DNA of 64,000 nt from UBA11986 sp031402435 (GCA_031402435.1 JANNSJ010000058.1:196928-260927), one strand, 5' to 3'; counted from the first letter of the stretch, positions 35,696 through 45,394 are shown. The notes: generated by a model from the sequence alone, not told the origin. Numbers and translations: made by a program.

Positions 35696-37861
35696 TCACC
35701 TCAGGAGCACGAGCTTTTTCGTCTCTACGAAGTCTCCCGCCCTGAGTCGGTAGAAATACACACCGCTCGACATGTGAGAGGCTTCTAAGGTCACCGAATA
35801 CTCTCCCGGTTCCTTCACCTCATTCACGAGCACCGCAACTTCCCGTCCCAATACATCAAACACTTTCAACGACACAATCCCTAAACCCGATACCCTAAAC
35901 CCTATTTCCGTGCTCGGGTTGAACGGGTTGGGATAGTTTTGTGCGAGCGAAAAGGCCATTGGTGATTTCCTTTCTTCATCAACGACAACCGGTCCGATGA
36001 TGCCACGCAGGATTCCATAGCCAAAAGTTGCAAGGAGATGTATGTACCCCTCACGCATCACTTTGATCCGCCTGAGTTCCTGACTCATCTGTGATAGGTC
36101 CTGTGCATCGCCGCAATTCTGAGGACGTGCAATCGCTAGACGATTTGTCTCCACGATGATAAACCCATCAAGTGCCTGAGCGATAGCTGCAATATGTCCA
36201 GCGACCTGGGGACCGGGAGACCACGAGACTGATCCGCTTATCGCAGTGGGATTGTAGTAGTGTGTCGTGCCATTGTATGCAGCACACGCGACGCGAAAGC
36301 AGGCAAATGGATTCGCTTGTTGCATGCTGGCGCTCAGCGATTCTGCTGCCGCAACAGAGACTATGTTCAAATCAGTCAAACCGGAATTTTCTTGCGCCCA
36401 TGTATTTCCGTTGTTGGTTGAACGGTAGACACCCCTGCTCGTGCCGAAGCCTGAGCCAACACCCGTTGCAGCATAGACTGTGTCACCATCGAAGGCAATA
36501 TCGGGAATAGTCGAAACCAGCGAGAGGGAGCTGAACGTCCATGAAACCCCGTTGTTCGTCGAACGCAGGACAGTGCCACCAGAGCTTGCAAATACATCTC
36601 CGCGCGAGTTACATGCTACCGTACTGACATTGCCGAGAGGGACGCTTGTCCAGGTAGCACCCTGATTTGTTGAACGATATCCCTGGGATCCAACACCCCC
36701 TGCGAACACTGTCCCTGTTGTAGGGCTCACGGCCAAACTTGAAAGGCGGTCAGAGGGTGGAATGCCATTGGAGGCAGAAAACCACGTCAGCCCTGCGTTG
36801 GTTGAGCGGAACACTCCCGCCAACAGCGTCGCTGCAAACAAATCGCCATTCGGCGCTTCATCAATCGCGACAACATGTGTGTTCGTCATGCCGTTAACGA
36901 TCTGCGTCCATGTGTCGCTCGGACTGCTGCTGCCGTTGGAACGATAGGTACCAAGCCCCCCGCTTCCAGCTACAATCGTATTTCCCGAGGCAATGATTCT
37001 GGTGAAGAGCTTGTTTGGCAGTCCGCTCTCTTGTGTCCAGCTTGTACCCCCATTCGTGGATTTATACACACCGCCCTGTTCACCGTTGTTCGTGGCCGCG
37101 TACATCGCGTTAGAGGCAAAGGCGATCTCGCTGTACACTGTGGAAGGAGGCATAAGGTTCGTCCAACTGTCTCCGTTGTTAGTGGACCGATACATTGATG
37201 TGCCTTGAGTTGCATACATGTCACCTGACGGACTAACGCCGATCCAATTCATCAAAGCTGTTCCCGGAATTCCGTTGTTGACAGCACTCCAGCTTGTTCC
37301 TCCATCTGTCGAGCGGAACACGCCGCCCCCATAGGTTGCCGCAAAGAGATAACCATTGCTCGATTTCAGTGCAAGTGATCGTACCTGTGTGTTTGACAAG
37401 CCGTTATTGATTGTTGCGAATGTTGTACCGTTGTCGGTGGAGCGATACACACCATTACCACCCCAGTTCCCAGCTATGATATTGCCATTCGCAAGTACGA
37501 CCAATGATTCTATAGTTCGAGAGTTCAATGCGTTGTTGATCTTCTGCCAGGAGGCTCCTCCATTTGTCGAGCGAAGAAACCCCGGACTGGCGCCCACGAA
37601 GATATGTCCGCTGGAGTTGAATGCAATCGAAAGGGGATCAATGATGAGTGTGTCAATGTATATTTGCACCCAGGTATCGCCGTTGTTTGATGTCTTGAAG
37701 ATTCCGCCGACGTACGTACCCGCATAAATACTTCCTGATGCATCTTTGGCCAGAACATTAATCCACCCGCCGTATGGACCGACCGCATCCCATGTTTGGG
37801 ACATAGTGGCACCGGACAACGGAGACAGGAGAAGAATCGACAGCACATAAATATTTTTCAT
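35696..37861 (-). CDS. Large secreted BNR-repeat protein with T9SS sorting domain
   Basis: A 721-aa exported beta-propeller protein. Signal peptide MKNIYVLSILLLSPLSGATM; about twelve repeats with the pattern YRSTNNGxSW (for example FKTSNNGDTW, FRSTDGGTSW, YRSTNNGDSW, FRSTNAGLTW), then an atypical Cys-containing segment (ACFRVACAAYNG), then the type IX sorting domain. ATG 37861 has AAAGGAG upstream; the extension to 37948 is not signal-like. Same fold as photosystem-stability-factor/sortilin repeats; function unknown. Confidence 0.87.
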   Translation of the reverse strand: MKNIYVLSILLLSPLSGATMSQTWDAVGPYGGWINVLAKDASGSIYAGTYVGGIFKTSNNGDTWVQIYIDTLIIDPLSIAFNSSGHIFVGASPGFLRSTNGGASWQKINNALNSRTIESLVVLANGNIIAGNWGGNGVYRSTDNGTTFATINNGLSNTQVRSLALKSSNGYLFAATYGGGVFRSTDGGTSWSAVNNGIPGTALMNWIGVSPSGDMYATQGTSMYRSTNNGDSWTNLMPPSTVYSEIAFASNAMYAATNNGEQGGVYKSTNGGTSWTQESGLPNKLFTRIIASGNTIVAGSGGLGTYRSNGSSSPSDTWTQIVNGMTNTHVVAIDEAPNGDLFAATLLAGVFRSTNAGLTWFSASNGIPPSDRLSSLAVSPTTGTVFAGGVGSQGYRSTNQGATWTSVPLGNVSTVACNSRGDVFASSGGTVLRSTNNGVSWTFSSLSLVSTIPDIAFDGDTVYAATGVGSGFGTSRGVYRSTNNGNTWAQENSGLTDLNIVSVAAAESLSASMQQANPFACFRVACAAYNGTTHYYNPTAISGSVSWSPGPQVAGHIAAIAQALDGFIIVETNRLAIARPQNCGDAQDLSQMSQELRRIKVMREGYIHLLATFGYGILRGIIGPVVVDEERKSPMAFSLAQNYPNPFNPSTEIGFRVSGLGIVSLKVFDVLGREVAVLVNEVKEPGEYSVTLEASHMSSGVYFYRLRAGDFVETKKLVLLR

Positions 37862-38109
37862 GGCGCTCCTTTGGTTTTGCGTTACCGTCAAGAAATATTT
37901 GGGCTGATGTGCAGATGGAATATTGAAGGTTGACTGAATAAGGAACATACATTGAGAAGCTCCCGGCGGGGCCCATTCAGAGGAATCATATTATCCTCAT
38001 TCGGTTGTTGATGAACGACGTTGAGTCTGCAAAGAAACCAGGTCAGTCTCTTACCTATGTAGTACGGAGAAATCGCGCGGTTTTTTTGTTGCCGAATAAC
38101 CCTATGGGG

Positions 38110-40866
38110 TTAATTCGGATTGCCCATTAAGTAGAATCCGGCCCAATAGAATGGGTGGTTTTGTGAGTGATTTTTGGTGGCTTCGGTGACCACCTCACGC
38201 TGGGCTGAAGCCAGCGCTTTGGCAACGGCAGAGTTTGGAAAGGAACCATCGGAGAGCCTTGATGAAGCAAGGTGGGCATAGAAAGAGGACATCAGTCGGA
38301 ATGTAGCTTCATCCTCGACGATCCAAAGTGGTGAAATAACCACAGCAGCACCCGCCGATAGAAACACGCGCGGAAAACTGACGACCTCGTGGCCTTGCGA
38401 AATATCTCCCATCATCCCGACCCCGTAACCTGTTTCGCAGGAACTCAACACAACAAGTCGTGATGAGAGTTTGAGGTGAAGAATCCTGTACAGCTCGCAG
38501 GGCCCGTCACTCATTTGAACATGAGAGAACAGAGGGTGCCATCGATTCATGCTGCCGTGCGCAGCTATATGGATAACATCGAAATGTTCCGCTTGGCGAA
38601 TGAACTCCAGTGTTGTCGCGTGCCGGTCAAACAGAAGAGCCTTTGTAGGGAAGAGGTTCGTCGGAATGCTGGATACTTCTCTCTCGGCAAATGGAAGAGA
38701 TTCCCTGTCCGGTACGATTGCAAGAAAGGTGGGCTGGTCGGACAGTCTTTGTGGATTGAGAATATGAGATGCTGTTGGGGCAAAACTCACCGTGAATCGT
38801 TCGACAAGCAGTTTTCGGTTTGAATCCAGAAGACATGCGAACGGAACCTCAAGCAATCGTCCGTGAGGCGAAATAATCAGATGTTCCCCATCCGTCAGGA
38901 ATCCGTGATCGATGATTGGTTGAATGAGAGAGCGAAAAAGAAATGTAGCCGGACCTTCCCACAAATTGTCGGAAGGCGATATTTTCCCTCGCATAATGAG
39001 TTCGCATAACACTCTCACCGATGAATTCAGTTGCATCGATGGCTGTGCCACTTGCAGGACCAGGCACGAGTCCTGGCGTAGCACCAACAGGAACGATTCC
39101 TCTTTCCCCACGAAGTACTCGACGAGCACCTGATCATCACGCAATGCCCGTTGTACATCACTCATGGTCGGAATGGATTGTTCGAAGAGACGTTGTGATG
39201 CATTCGATGCTTTCGCGATACGGTCCAATGCGAGTTGGTATGCATCATCAAACTCCTTCATCAACCGATCCATGTTCGCAGAGGGTTTCTCAATATCCTT
39301 GAGTGTCCGAACATAGAGATGCCAGATGCTTTCATCGCCGTCTGTCATGTGATCATTGTCCGATTCGAAACCAAAACCCGCTGGAAGAGACCGGAATCGT
39401 TCGAACACATCAAAGATTTGCTCATCGCTCCCTTTATCCTTCAGCGCCGTGAGTAACATGCTGTAGAGATCATAGCGAAACGTCAACATGTACGCCGAGA
39501 TGAGCGGGAAACCAACATCCTTTCGCTTAAGTTTGGCGAGATAGTCGGTATCAAGTTGTCTGATGAGAGATGCGATCAGTTGAGCTGCCTCCTCATTTCT
39601 TCCGGACGCGAGATAGACTTTCGCAAGAAGGCACCCCGGTTCAACCGGGGCATTCGTCCAAACCTTCTGGAGACGATGTGCTACTGCTTCAGCTTTCTCG
39701 TATTCGCCGAGTGGAATCAGTGCCACAATCTGTAGGGCCAACGCCTGTTCGAGCCCTAAGGAGTAACGCATAGAATCGCACATTGCAACCACTCGTTCAC
39801 GGAGATCTGCAGCAGCTTTCCATTGCCGGAGCCGGGCAAACGCAGACGACTTCCTGAGCATCTGTTGGATGGTTTGTTCACCACTTGTCATCATGGAGGA
39901 GTCAACGACGCGCGAATCAAATCGAAGGGAGTCGTATGCCATCACTGCCATATCCTCAACTGCGCGCGCAGCGACTTCCTCCCCCCATGTGTACCCAATC
40001 TGCTTGCTGAGCTCAAAAGATTTTTTTCTGAACGAGTACATCTCGTCGAACCAATGGCTTTGGCCTCCACTTGTTATGAAATAGTAACTGTCCGCAAGTC
40101 CGACCTGGTCGCCGATCTTCTTCCTGATGGCAAACGCCTCAAGGTAGTACTTCATGCCACCCCCGACAAGTCCGATGTTATTCAATGTCGTTGCCTCCCC
40201 AGCCTTGTCGTTGAGTCTTCTGTACAGGAGCAATGCCGGTTCATAGTATTCAGCGCGAGCAGAATCACTCTTTCCTTTGTACCAATACAGCACACCGATC
40301 TGCCGCATGGCATCCGCTTCCAATTGCGGAGAACCGGTGGCGCGAGCAAGTACCAGGCTCTTACGCTGCAACAGAAGCGCCGAGTCATAGTGTGCCTTGT
40401 TGAATGCTATTCGCCCCAGGAGATTGAGAGCTTTTGCCAACGATGTTGTATCAGCATCCGCATGCATTATCACGCTCTCCGCGAGCCGGGATGCCGTATC
40501 CAGGTTGCCGAGGAAGAAATGTGTGGAGGCCAGGGAAATGGTGTGAGGCAGCATCCGGAGAGAATCCGATCGGATGAGCGCAGAGTACTCATTTCGGGCT
40601 TTATGTAACTCGCCTCGCTTGAGAAGGCATTCTGCATACAACTGGTGGAGCTCGATCGATGACGGGTAGTCCTCGATCAGAGAGTGAAGGGATTGCTCTG
40701 CCTCTTCGAGCTTCCACCCGGAAAGGAGCTTTTGGGCAGATGCCGCTCTGCGTTGATAATCAGTGAAGAATAATACGAGGAACGCTGCCAGTGCAACAGC
40801 GAGAACAAAGAGGAGAGCGCTACTTCGACGGAACGTAGGTGAAGACATGGAGTGCTGAGCGTTCAT
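38110..40866 (-). CDS. Membrane-anchored TPR-CHAT protease
   Basis: A 918-aa protein. One N-terminal transmembrane helix (SALLFVLAVALAAFLVLFF) preceded by basic residues places the rest outside the cytoplasm. About 12 tetratricopeptide-like repeats run from residue 40 to 500, followed by a C-terminal CHAT caspase-like domain with catalytic H770 (HIAAHG) and C810 (LSSCETG) and the closing WAGFYLMGNP motif. It overlaps the anti-sigma gene, with the ECF sigma gene before that. I infer a signalling protease whose TPR part senses a partner; cleavage of the anti-sigma factor is a testable idea. Starts at 40848 or the TTG 40881 are alternatives. Confidence 0.88.
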   Translation of the reverse strand: MNAQHSMSSPTFRRSSALLFVLAVALAAFLVLFFTDYQRRAASAQKLLSGWKLEEAEQSLHSLIEDYPSSIELHQLYAECLLKRGELHKARNEYSALIRSDSLRMLPHTISLASTHFFLGNLDTASRLAESVIMHADADTTSLAKALNLLGRIAFNKAHYDSALLLQRKSLVLARATGSPQLEADAMRQIGVLYWYKGKSDSARAEYYEPALLLYRRLNDKAGEATTLNNIGLVGGGMKYYLEAFAIRKKIGDQVGLADSYYFITSGGQSHWFDEMYSFRKKSFELSKQIGYTWGEEVAARAVEDMAVMAYDSLRFDSRVVDSSMMTSGEQTIQQMLRKSSAFARLRQWKAAADLRERVVAMCDSMRYSLGLEQALALQIVALIPLGEYEKAEAVAHRLQKVWTNAPVEPGCLLAKVYLASGRNEEAAQLIASLIRQLDTDYLAKLKRKDVGFPLISAYMLTFRYDLYSMLLTALKDKGSDEQIFDVFERFRSLPAGFGFESDNDHMTDGDESIWHLYVRTLKDIEKPSANMDRLMKEFDDAYQLALDRIAKASNASQRLFEQSIPTMSDVQRALRDDQVLVEYFVGKEESFLLVLRQDSCLVLQVAQPSMQLNSSVRVLCELIMRGKISPSDNLWEGPATFLFRSLIQPIIDHGFLTDGEHLIISPHGRLLEVPFACLLDSNRKLLVERFTVSFAPTASHILNPQRLSDQPTFLAIVPDRESLPFAEREVSSIPTNLFPTKALLFDRHATTLEFIRQAEHFDVIHIAAHGSMNRWHPLFSHVQMSDGPCELYRILHLKLSSRLVVLSSCETGYGVGMMGDISQGHEVVSFPRVFLSAGAAVVISPLWIVEDEATFRLMSSFYAHLASSRLSDGSFPNSAVAKALASAQREVVTEATKNHSQNHPFYWAGFYLMGNPN

Positions 40867-41467
40867 GTGTCTTGTCAGCAAGGAATGACTCTACTCTCCA
40901 AAGATATGTCTTGCCGGGGAGAAGCACAACCGATGCGGGTAGAATAACCACCGTATCCCGCACGTCCCAGTTCCACACAGCGACACCACTTTCATCCATC
41001 AAACTGAAATTATACACGGATGTTGTTGCCACGGGAGTCCAATGAAATGTCGGGGTTATCTCATTCAGTTCCGCGCCATCCGGTGGGTACAGGGTGAATG
41101 TTGTCAAGGGACTTTCCGGTGATCTGAACCGTGAAAGTTCTTTGGGAGATGAAAGAAAGTAGGCTATCCCAACGACGCCAACAACAAAGAGTGTCGCAAG
41201 GGAAACACGAAAAGGTGAGACGAAACGGGCAAAATTCCATACGGCGGTATGCTTCCTCGGCGCAACGATTGCCGCAGCCCTTTTGAACGTTTCGGGATTG
41301 ATATCAATGGGGATGGTTTTTCTCAATACATCGGACAAACGGGTAAACGTCGCGAATTGGGATGCGCAATCATCACAACGTCCCACGTGCACTTCAAGCC
41401 TCTTCCTGTCTTCGGGCGGAAGCTTGTTCTCAATGTACAACAGTATCTCAGTCTCGTTTACATGCAT
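40820..41467 (-). CDS. Anti-sigma factor with zinc-finger, transmembrane helix and periplasmic Ig-like domain
   Basis: A 215-aa single-pass membrane protein. The N-terminal cytoplasmic part has a ZAS-type zinc motif (LEVHVGRCDDCASQF), then a transmembrane helix (about 93-113, VSLATLFVVGVVGIAYFL), and an external FN3/Ig-like domain (LYPPDGAELNEITPTFHWTP). It lies 25 bp after the sigma gene and would sequester it. Start ATG 41467 chosen because the 25-residue upstream extension overlaps the sigma gene. Confidence 0.86.
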   Translation of the reverse strand: MHVNETEILLYIENKLPPEDRKRLEVHVGRCDDCASQFATFTRLSDVLRKTIPIDINPETFKRAAAIVAPRKHTAVWNFARFVSPFRVSLATLFVVGVVGIAYFLSSPKELSRFRSPESPLTTFTLYPPDGAELNEITPTFHWTPVATTSVYNFSLMDESGVAVWNWDVRDTVVILPASVVLLPGKTYLWRVESFLADKTHERSALHVFTYVPSK

Positions 41468-41492
41468 GACGTTGTAATTTCTTCTATTAATG

Positions 41493-42293
41493 TTAAACGG
41501 ATAAATCGCCAGTACTTTTCGTTGCATACGTTTGGAGTGCACGTTCGCGCAAACGCGACAGGGTGTTCTGCAAAAGAGGATACACGCGTTGTTCAGGTGA
41601 GATCTTCATGGCTTTGGCAATTTCCGATCCGGTCATCCCTTCCCAGAATCTTAGTCGGATGATCATCCGTTCCTGGTCGCTCAACTCGTCGAGCCATGTG
41701 TTCAATGAGCCAAGCAACTCTACGAGATCATGGTCCATTTCGGTGAAGCCAATGCTGCCATCTTGTTCATCGAATGGAATAGCTGCCGGTTGTACGTGCG
41801 GATGAGCGGATGGGCCGGTTAACGTTTCCTCCATGTATCTGAGTGACCCGGCGATTGCGACCGCGGTAGCACCGGGTGTGTTGGCAAGATGCTGCTCTAT
41901 TTCATCCCGCGAATAGCCCTTCCAGTAATACAGACGAAACACTTCGCGGTCGAACTCAGACAACCGCAAGATTGCCCGTGGCAATTGGCGTCGTCCATGT
42001 GTTGCCCTGTGAGCATCAATGCAAAGATTGTGCGTTACAGCGGCCAGCCATGTTGTAAACTTTGGGGGATTGTCTCCGCCTTGTTGCCGGAATCGCTTCA
42101 GGATGGCAAAATCGTTCTCAGCAAGCTTCCGGCACACATACACATACTTCTCCATTGCCTCATCATAGTCGTGTTCAAATTGCCAGATGATCTTGAGTAG
42201 GATGAGTGAGTGTTGACGGAGAAATTCCTTCCAGGTAGTCCCGGTGTGGTTTCCCCCGGAAAGAAGTTGTTCAATGACGTTTTCGTTTTTCAT
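41493..42293 (-). CDS. ECF-type RNA polymerase sigma factor with two sigma4-like segments
   Basis: At 266 aa it is longer than usual ECF factors (about 180-200). Sigma2 is at about 25-100 (YDEAMEKYVYVCRKLAENDF, FTTWLAAVTHNLCIDAHR). A first sigma4-like HTH is at about 105-165 (LSEFDREVFRLYYWKGYSRD, EIEQHLA), an acidic linker follows, and a second sigma4-like HTH is at about 195-255 (LSDQERMIIRLRFWEGMTGS, EIAKAMKIS). The following genes encode an anti-sigma factor and a TPR-CHAT protein, so they probably form one regulatory module. Confidence 0.87.
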   Translation of the reverse strand: MKNENVIEQLLSGGNHTGTTWKEFLRQHSLILLKIIWQFEHDYDEAMEKYVYVCRKLAENDFAILKRFRQQGGDNPPKFTTWLAAVTHNLCIDAHRATHGRRQLPRAILRLSEFDREVFRLYYWKGYSRDEIEQHLANTPGATAVAIAGSLRYMEETLTGPSAHPHVQPAAIPFDEQDGSIGFTEMDHDLVELLGSLNTWLDELSDQERMIIRLRFWEGMTGSEIAKAMKISPEQRVYPLLQNTLSRLRERALQTYATKSTGDLSV

Positions 42294-42339
42294 TTCACAG
42301 AAGAAGAAAAACGTGAAGCTGCAAGAAGAATTTGCTACA

Positions 42340-42831
42340 TTACCTTCGCCTTGCCAGACTATCCGCCGGATAAACAGACTTTATCGAATCCCGCAATACA
42401 TTTGCCCACGCAACAAGCCGCTCTTTTTGTTCCGCAGAGAGTCTGGCATCAGTATGAATGAGCAAGTAGGATGGCAGCGGCATTTCCTCTCTAGTCACCA
42501 GGTCAATGATTTGTTCGAGCTTGATGTATTGCCGCCGGATTCTGTACCCTGAAAACTCCGAAAAATTTAGCTCCCGTTTTCCCCCCTTGATATGATCGTT
42601 GAGCCACCATGCTACAGGTTGGACCTCTGCATACCAGGGATACCGGGTGGTGTTGCTGTGGCAATCATAACAGGATGTATGCAACACTTCCCGCACGTCT
42701 GGTGGTACGCTGAATGTTCTGGTGATATCGTTTGTCGGGTTGTTGTCGGCAATGTTTTTTTCGGGGCGGATGAACTGAATGATTGCCAGCAGGCTCGCCA
42801 CTGCTATAGCAATCCACTTGAGAATCTTCAT
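42340..42831 (-). CDS. Heme-binding domain protein (cytochrome c-like, membrane-anchored)
   Basis: A 163-aa protein with an N-terminal membrane anchor (KILKWIAIAVASLLAIIQF) and one heme-c site CYDCH. The context HTSCYDCHSNTTRYPWYAEV and VAWWLNDHIKGGKRELNFSE matches the short Haem_bd family common in Bacteroidota. Its redox partner is unknown. Confidence 0.9.
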   Translation of the reverse strand: MKILKWIAIAVASLLAIIQFIRPEKNIADNNPTNDITRTFSVPPDVREVLHTSCYDCHSNTTRYPWYAEVQPVAWWLNDHIKGGKRELNFSEFSGYRIRRQYIKLEQIIDLVTREEMPLPSYLLIHTDARLSAEQKERLVAWANVLRDSIKSVYPADSLARRR

Positions 42832-42894
42832 ACAACAACACCTTTGATTTGTTGGCGGTTTATGAAACTGCGAACTGCTGTCCGGATCGAACGG

Positions 42895-43650
42895 CTATTG
42901 TCTATTGTCGGCGATGTTGATGATACTGCCGGTGACAAATGCTGCTTCATCCGAGCAGAGGAACCGGACAACCTCGGCACCATCTTGTGGTGTCGGCGAG
43001 GTACGGCGTTTCCAGTTTGAAGCATGTTTCGCCGCGTCAATTGCCTGCTTCATTGTTGGTCGTGACGTATGGTTCGGCGCCACCACATTGCAGGTGATCC
43101 CGTTGGCAACCTCGGCGTGTGCAATTGACCGTACGAGTGCATGACGCATTGCCTTCCCCGCCATATAGTCGTACGGCGGCCCGCCAAAAGATTCCACGCC
43201 GCCGAAGCCAATGGCAATAATTCGGCCGAAGTGAGCCTCCCGCATATGGGGCAGGACATGCTTGATGCAATAAAACAATCCATCCACCTCTGCTTTGATC
43301 ACGGACCGCCAGTGTTCCTGATCTATCTCGGTGATATCGCGGGCTTCCCATTGGCCGCCGGAATTGCAGACTAGGAAGTCAAGCCGGCCATAGAGCGTCA
43401 CGATGCCCTCAATCATTGATTGCACCTCGTCTTCTTCACGGGTATCCGCTTTGAATGCGTATCCTTTCCCGCCGAGGGCGCGAATCTCTGTCAATACTTT
43501 GTCTGCCGCATGGGCATTGTTGGGATGACCGGTACCGTAATTGACAACCACCTTCGCGCCTTCCCGCGCAAGTGTAAATGCAATGCTTCGGCCCAGGCCT
43601 TCGCCCGTACTTCCCGTAACCAGTGCAACCCGATCTTTGAATATCTGCAT
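42895..43650 (-). CDS. Short-chain dehydrogenase/reductase lacking the catalytic Ser
   Basis: A 251-aa SDR with Rossmann motif TGSTGEGLGRS, NSGG in place of NNAG, and YMAGK giving Y162 and K166. The position 13 residues before Y162, normally the catalytic Ser, is F149 (AIGFGGVE). It otherwise resembles FabG. It may be an enzyme with altered chemistry or a non-catalytic binding protein. It lies 26 bp after the ABC permease gene. Confidence 0.84.
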   Translation of the reverse strand: MQIFKDRVALVTGSTGEGLGRSIAFTLAREGAKVVVNYGTGHPNNAHAADKVLTEIRALGGKGYAFKADTREEDEVQSMIEGIVTLYGRLDFLVCNSGGQWEARDITEIDQEHWRSVIKAEVDGLFYCIKHVLPHMREAHFGRIIAIGFGGVESFGGPPYDYMAGKAMRHALVRSIAHAEVANGITCNVVAPNHTSRPTMKQAIDAAKHASNWKRRTSPTPQDGAEVVRFLCSDEAAFVTGSIINIADNRQ

Positions 43651-43676
43651 AAGAGCCCGTTGAGTGATTGTGTCCG

Positions 43677-44444
43677 TTATTTGAGAATGCCGCGGTGCAA
43701 CGTTTGCACAGAGAACCAGAATGATGCGAGCAGGAAAAGTATGAACCCGAGTGCTTCAACCATGACGAGGCCGGGAGAACCGTTTGCGACAGTTGCGTAC
43801 CGCAACACATCCGTGTGCCACGTGAGAGGGTTTGCATACGAGGCTGACCGCAGCCATGCCGGCAGATGATCGAGAGGGTAGAAGAGGCTGCTGGCAAACA
43901 TCATAACAAAATAACAAACATTGATAAACGTATTGAACATGTCGTTGCGCCGGATACGGAGAGCAAATGGTGTGAGAAAGAAAAACCAGCCGGCCGTACC
44001 AAGGAGTATTCCGGCCAGGATAAACGGTGTATTTTCCCAGCGCACCTCAATATCCAATAACAACACGCCGAACGTAATCGTAACTATTGACTGCCCAAGA
44101 GAGAGCAGGCAATTAAAGAGGATTTTACCGATAAGAAATTGACTTCGGGTCATCGGGTACGTAAGAAACTCATAGAATAGACCGTTGTCTCTATCAACAA
44201 AGAAGCCGTAGGAGGTGTTGATCGCAATGCCGAAACTCGCCATTGAAAGCACCCCCGCAAGGAAGAAGGATTTGTAGCTCAGAGCGGCTCCATCGACAAC
44301 GATCCCCGACGCGAACGATCTATCCAATCCGACACCGAACAACATTAAATAGACAAGGGGCATGATGAGATCGAAGAACGCCCATGTGAAGCTCGTTGTT
44401 CTGATCCTAAACTCTCTGTACATCACGGCGAAGATCATGCTCAT
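43677..44444 (-). CDS. ABC-2 type transporter permease
   Basis: A 255-aa integral membrane protein with six predicted helices and ABC-2 family pattern (YREFRIRTTSFTWAFFDLIM, YPLDHLPAWLRSASYANPLT at the C-terminal loop). It overlaps its ATPase gene by 4 bp; together they form an exporter of the drug/lipid/polysaccharide class. Substrate unknown. Confidence 0.9.
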   Translation of the reverse strand: MSMIFAVMYREFRIRTTSFTWAFFDLIMPLVYLMLFGVGLDRSFASGIVVDGAALSYKSFFLAGVLSMASFGIAINTSYGFFVDRDNGLFYEFLTYPMTRSQFLIGKILFNCLLSLGQSIVTITFGVLLLDIEVRWENTPFILAGILLGTAGWFFFLTPFALRIRRNDMFNTFINVCYFVMMFASSLFYPLDHLPAWLRSASYANPLTWHTDVLRYATVANGSPGLVMVEALGFILFLLASFWFSVQTLHRGILK

Positions 44445-45394
44445 TGTGTGTTCCTTCCCAACAGGCTCACAAATGCATCCTCGAGTGTTGCACTGTTCAC
44501 CTCAATGTGCTGAACCTTCGCCCCCTTCGCTATGGTGCTCAACAGTTCGAGCGAAGCAAACTCTTCACCTTTTATGCTCATCTCAACAGTGGTGTTTTTC
44601 TGTGAGAACTTGATTGTCGGCAACCGCTGAAGATTCTGAAGGAGTTCATCGGTGATAGCGTCGAAGGTAATGCTGATATCAAATACACGATCGATAAGCG
44701 CCTTGATGTCGTTGACGCTTCCGCTCGCGACACATTTCCCTTTTTCGATAATGGCGATGGCATCACAGAGATCCTCCGCTTCGTGCAAAATATGTGTCGT
44801 CAGGAAAATCGTTCGTCCCATTCTGGCTTGCTCGCGTATGGCGTCCAGCGTTGCGCGTTTGTTGATCGGATCCATTCCCGTGGTTGCCTCGTCGAGGAAG
44901 ACCAGGGGCTTCTCGACCATGAATACCTTGGCCACCTGCACTCGTCGCTTTAATCCACCACTTAAGTCGATAAGTTTTTGGTTCACGACATCATTCAATC
45001 CAAACTGCTCAATCACCCGTTCTGCCCGCTGCTTTCGTTCGACCGCAGGTATGGAATGAAACCGGGCGTACGTCAGAAGGTTGTCCCACACGGAGAGAAA
45101 CAATTCGACGGAATTTTCCTGAAGGACAACGCAAATGTTCCGCCGGATTTCCAGTCCCTGCGTACGGGTATCGAACCCAAGAACTTCGACATGACCGGAG
45201 GTTGGTTGTGTCAGCGTGGTAAGAATTCTGAGCAGGGTTGTTTTCCCTGCGCCGTTGGGGCCCAGCAAACCAAACACTTCGCCGGCTTTTACCCGAAGGC
45301 TCAAACCGTCAAGCGCCAGCACGGGCGTATTGGACTTCTCCTTGTACTTCTTGATAAGTTCTTTAACAACAATGGCCGCGTTCTGATCCGGCAT
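44441..45394 (-). CDS. ABC transporter ATP-binding protein
   Basis: A 317-aa ATPase with Walker A GPNGAGKTTLLR, signature LSGGLKRRVQVAKV, Walker B PLVFLDEATTGMDP and a switch His (TTHILHEAEDL). The C-terminal 80 residues form a DUF4162-like extension typical of ABC-2 exporters. Partner of the overlapping permease. Confidence 0.95.
   Translation of the reverse strand: MPDQNAAIVVKELIKKYKEKSNTPVLALDGLSLRVKAGEVFGLLGPNGAGKTTLLRILTTLTQPTSGHVEVLGFDTRTQGLEIRRNICVVLQENSVELFLSVWDNLLTYARFHSIPAVERKQRAERVIEQFGLNDVVNQKLIDLSGGLKRRVQVAKVFMVEKPLVFLDEATTGMDPINKRATLDAIREQARMGRTIFLTTHILHEAEDLCDAIAIIEKGKCVASGSVNDIKALIDRVFDISITFDAITDELLQNLQRLPTIKFSQKNTTVEMSIKGEEFASLELLSTIAKGAKVQHIEVNSATLEDAFVSLLGRNTQ

Noticed and set aside
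38110..40866. TPR-CHAT protein as part of a type III-E CRISPR (Craspase) system
   Set aside because: No repeat array, cas gene or gRAMP-like protein is present in the window; the neighbours are sigma and anti-sigma genes.
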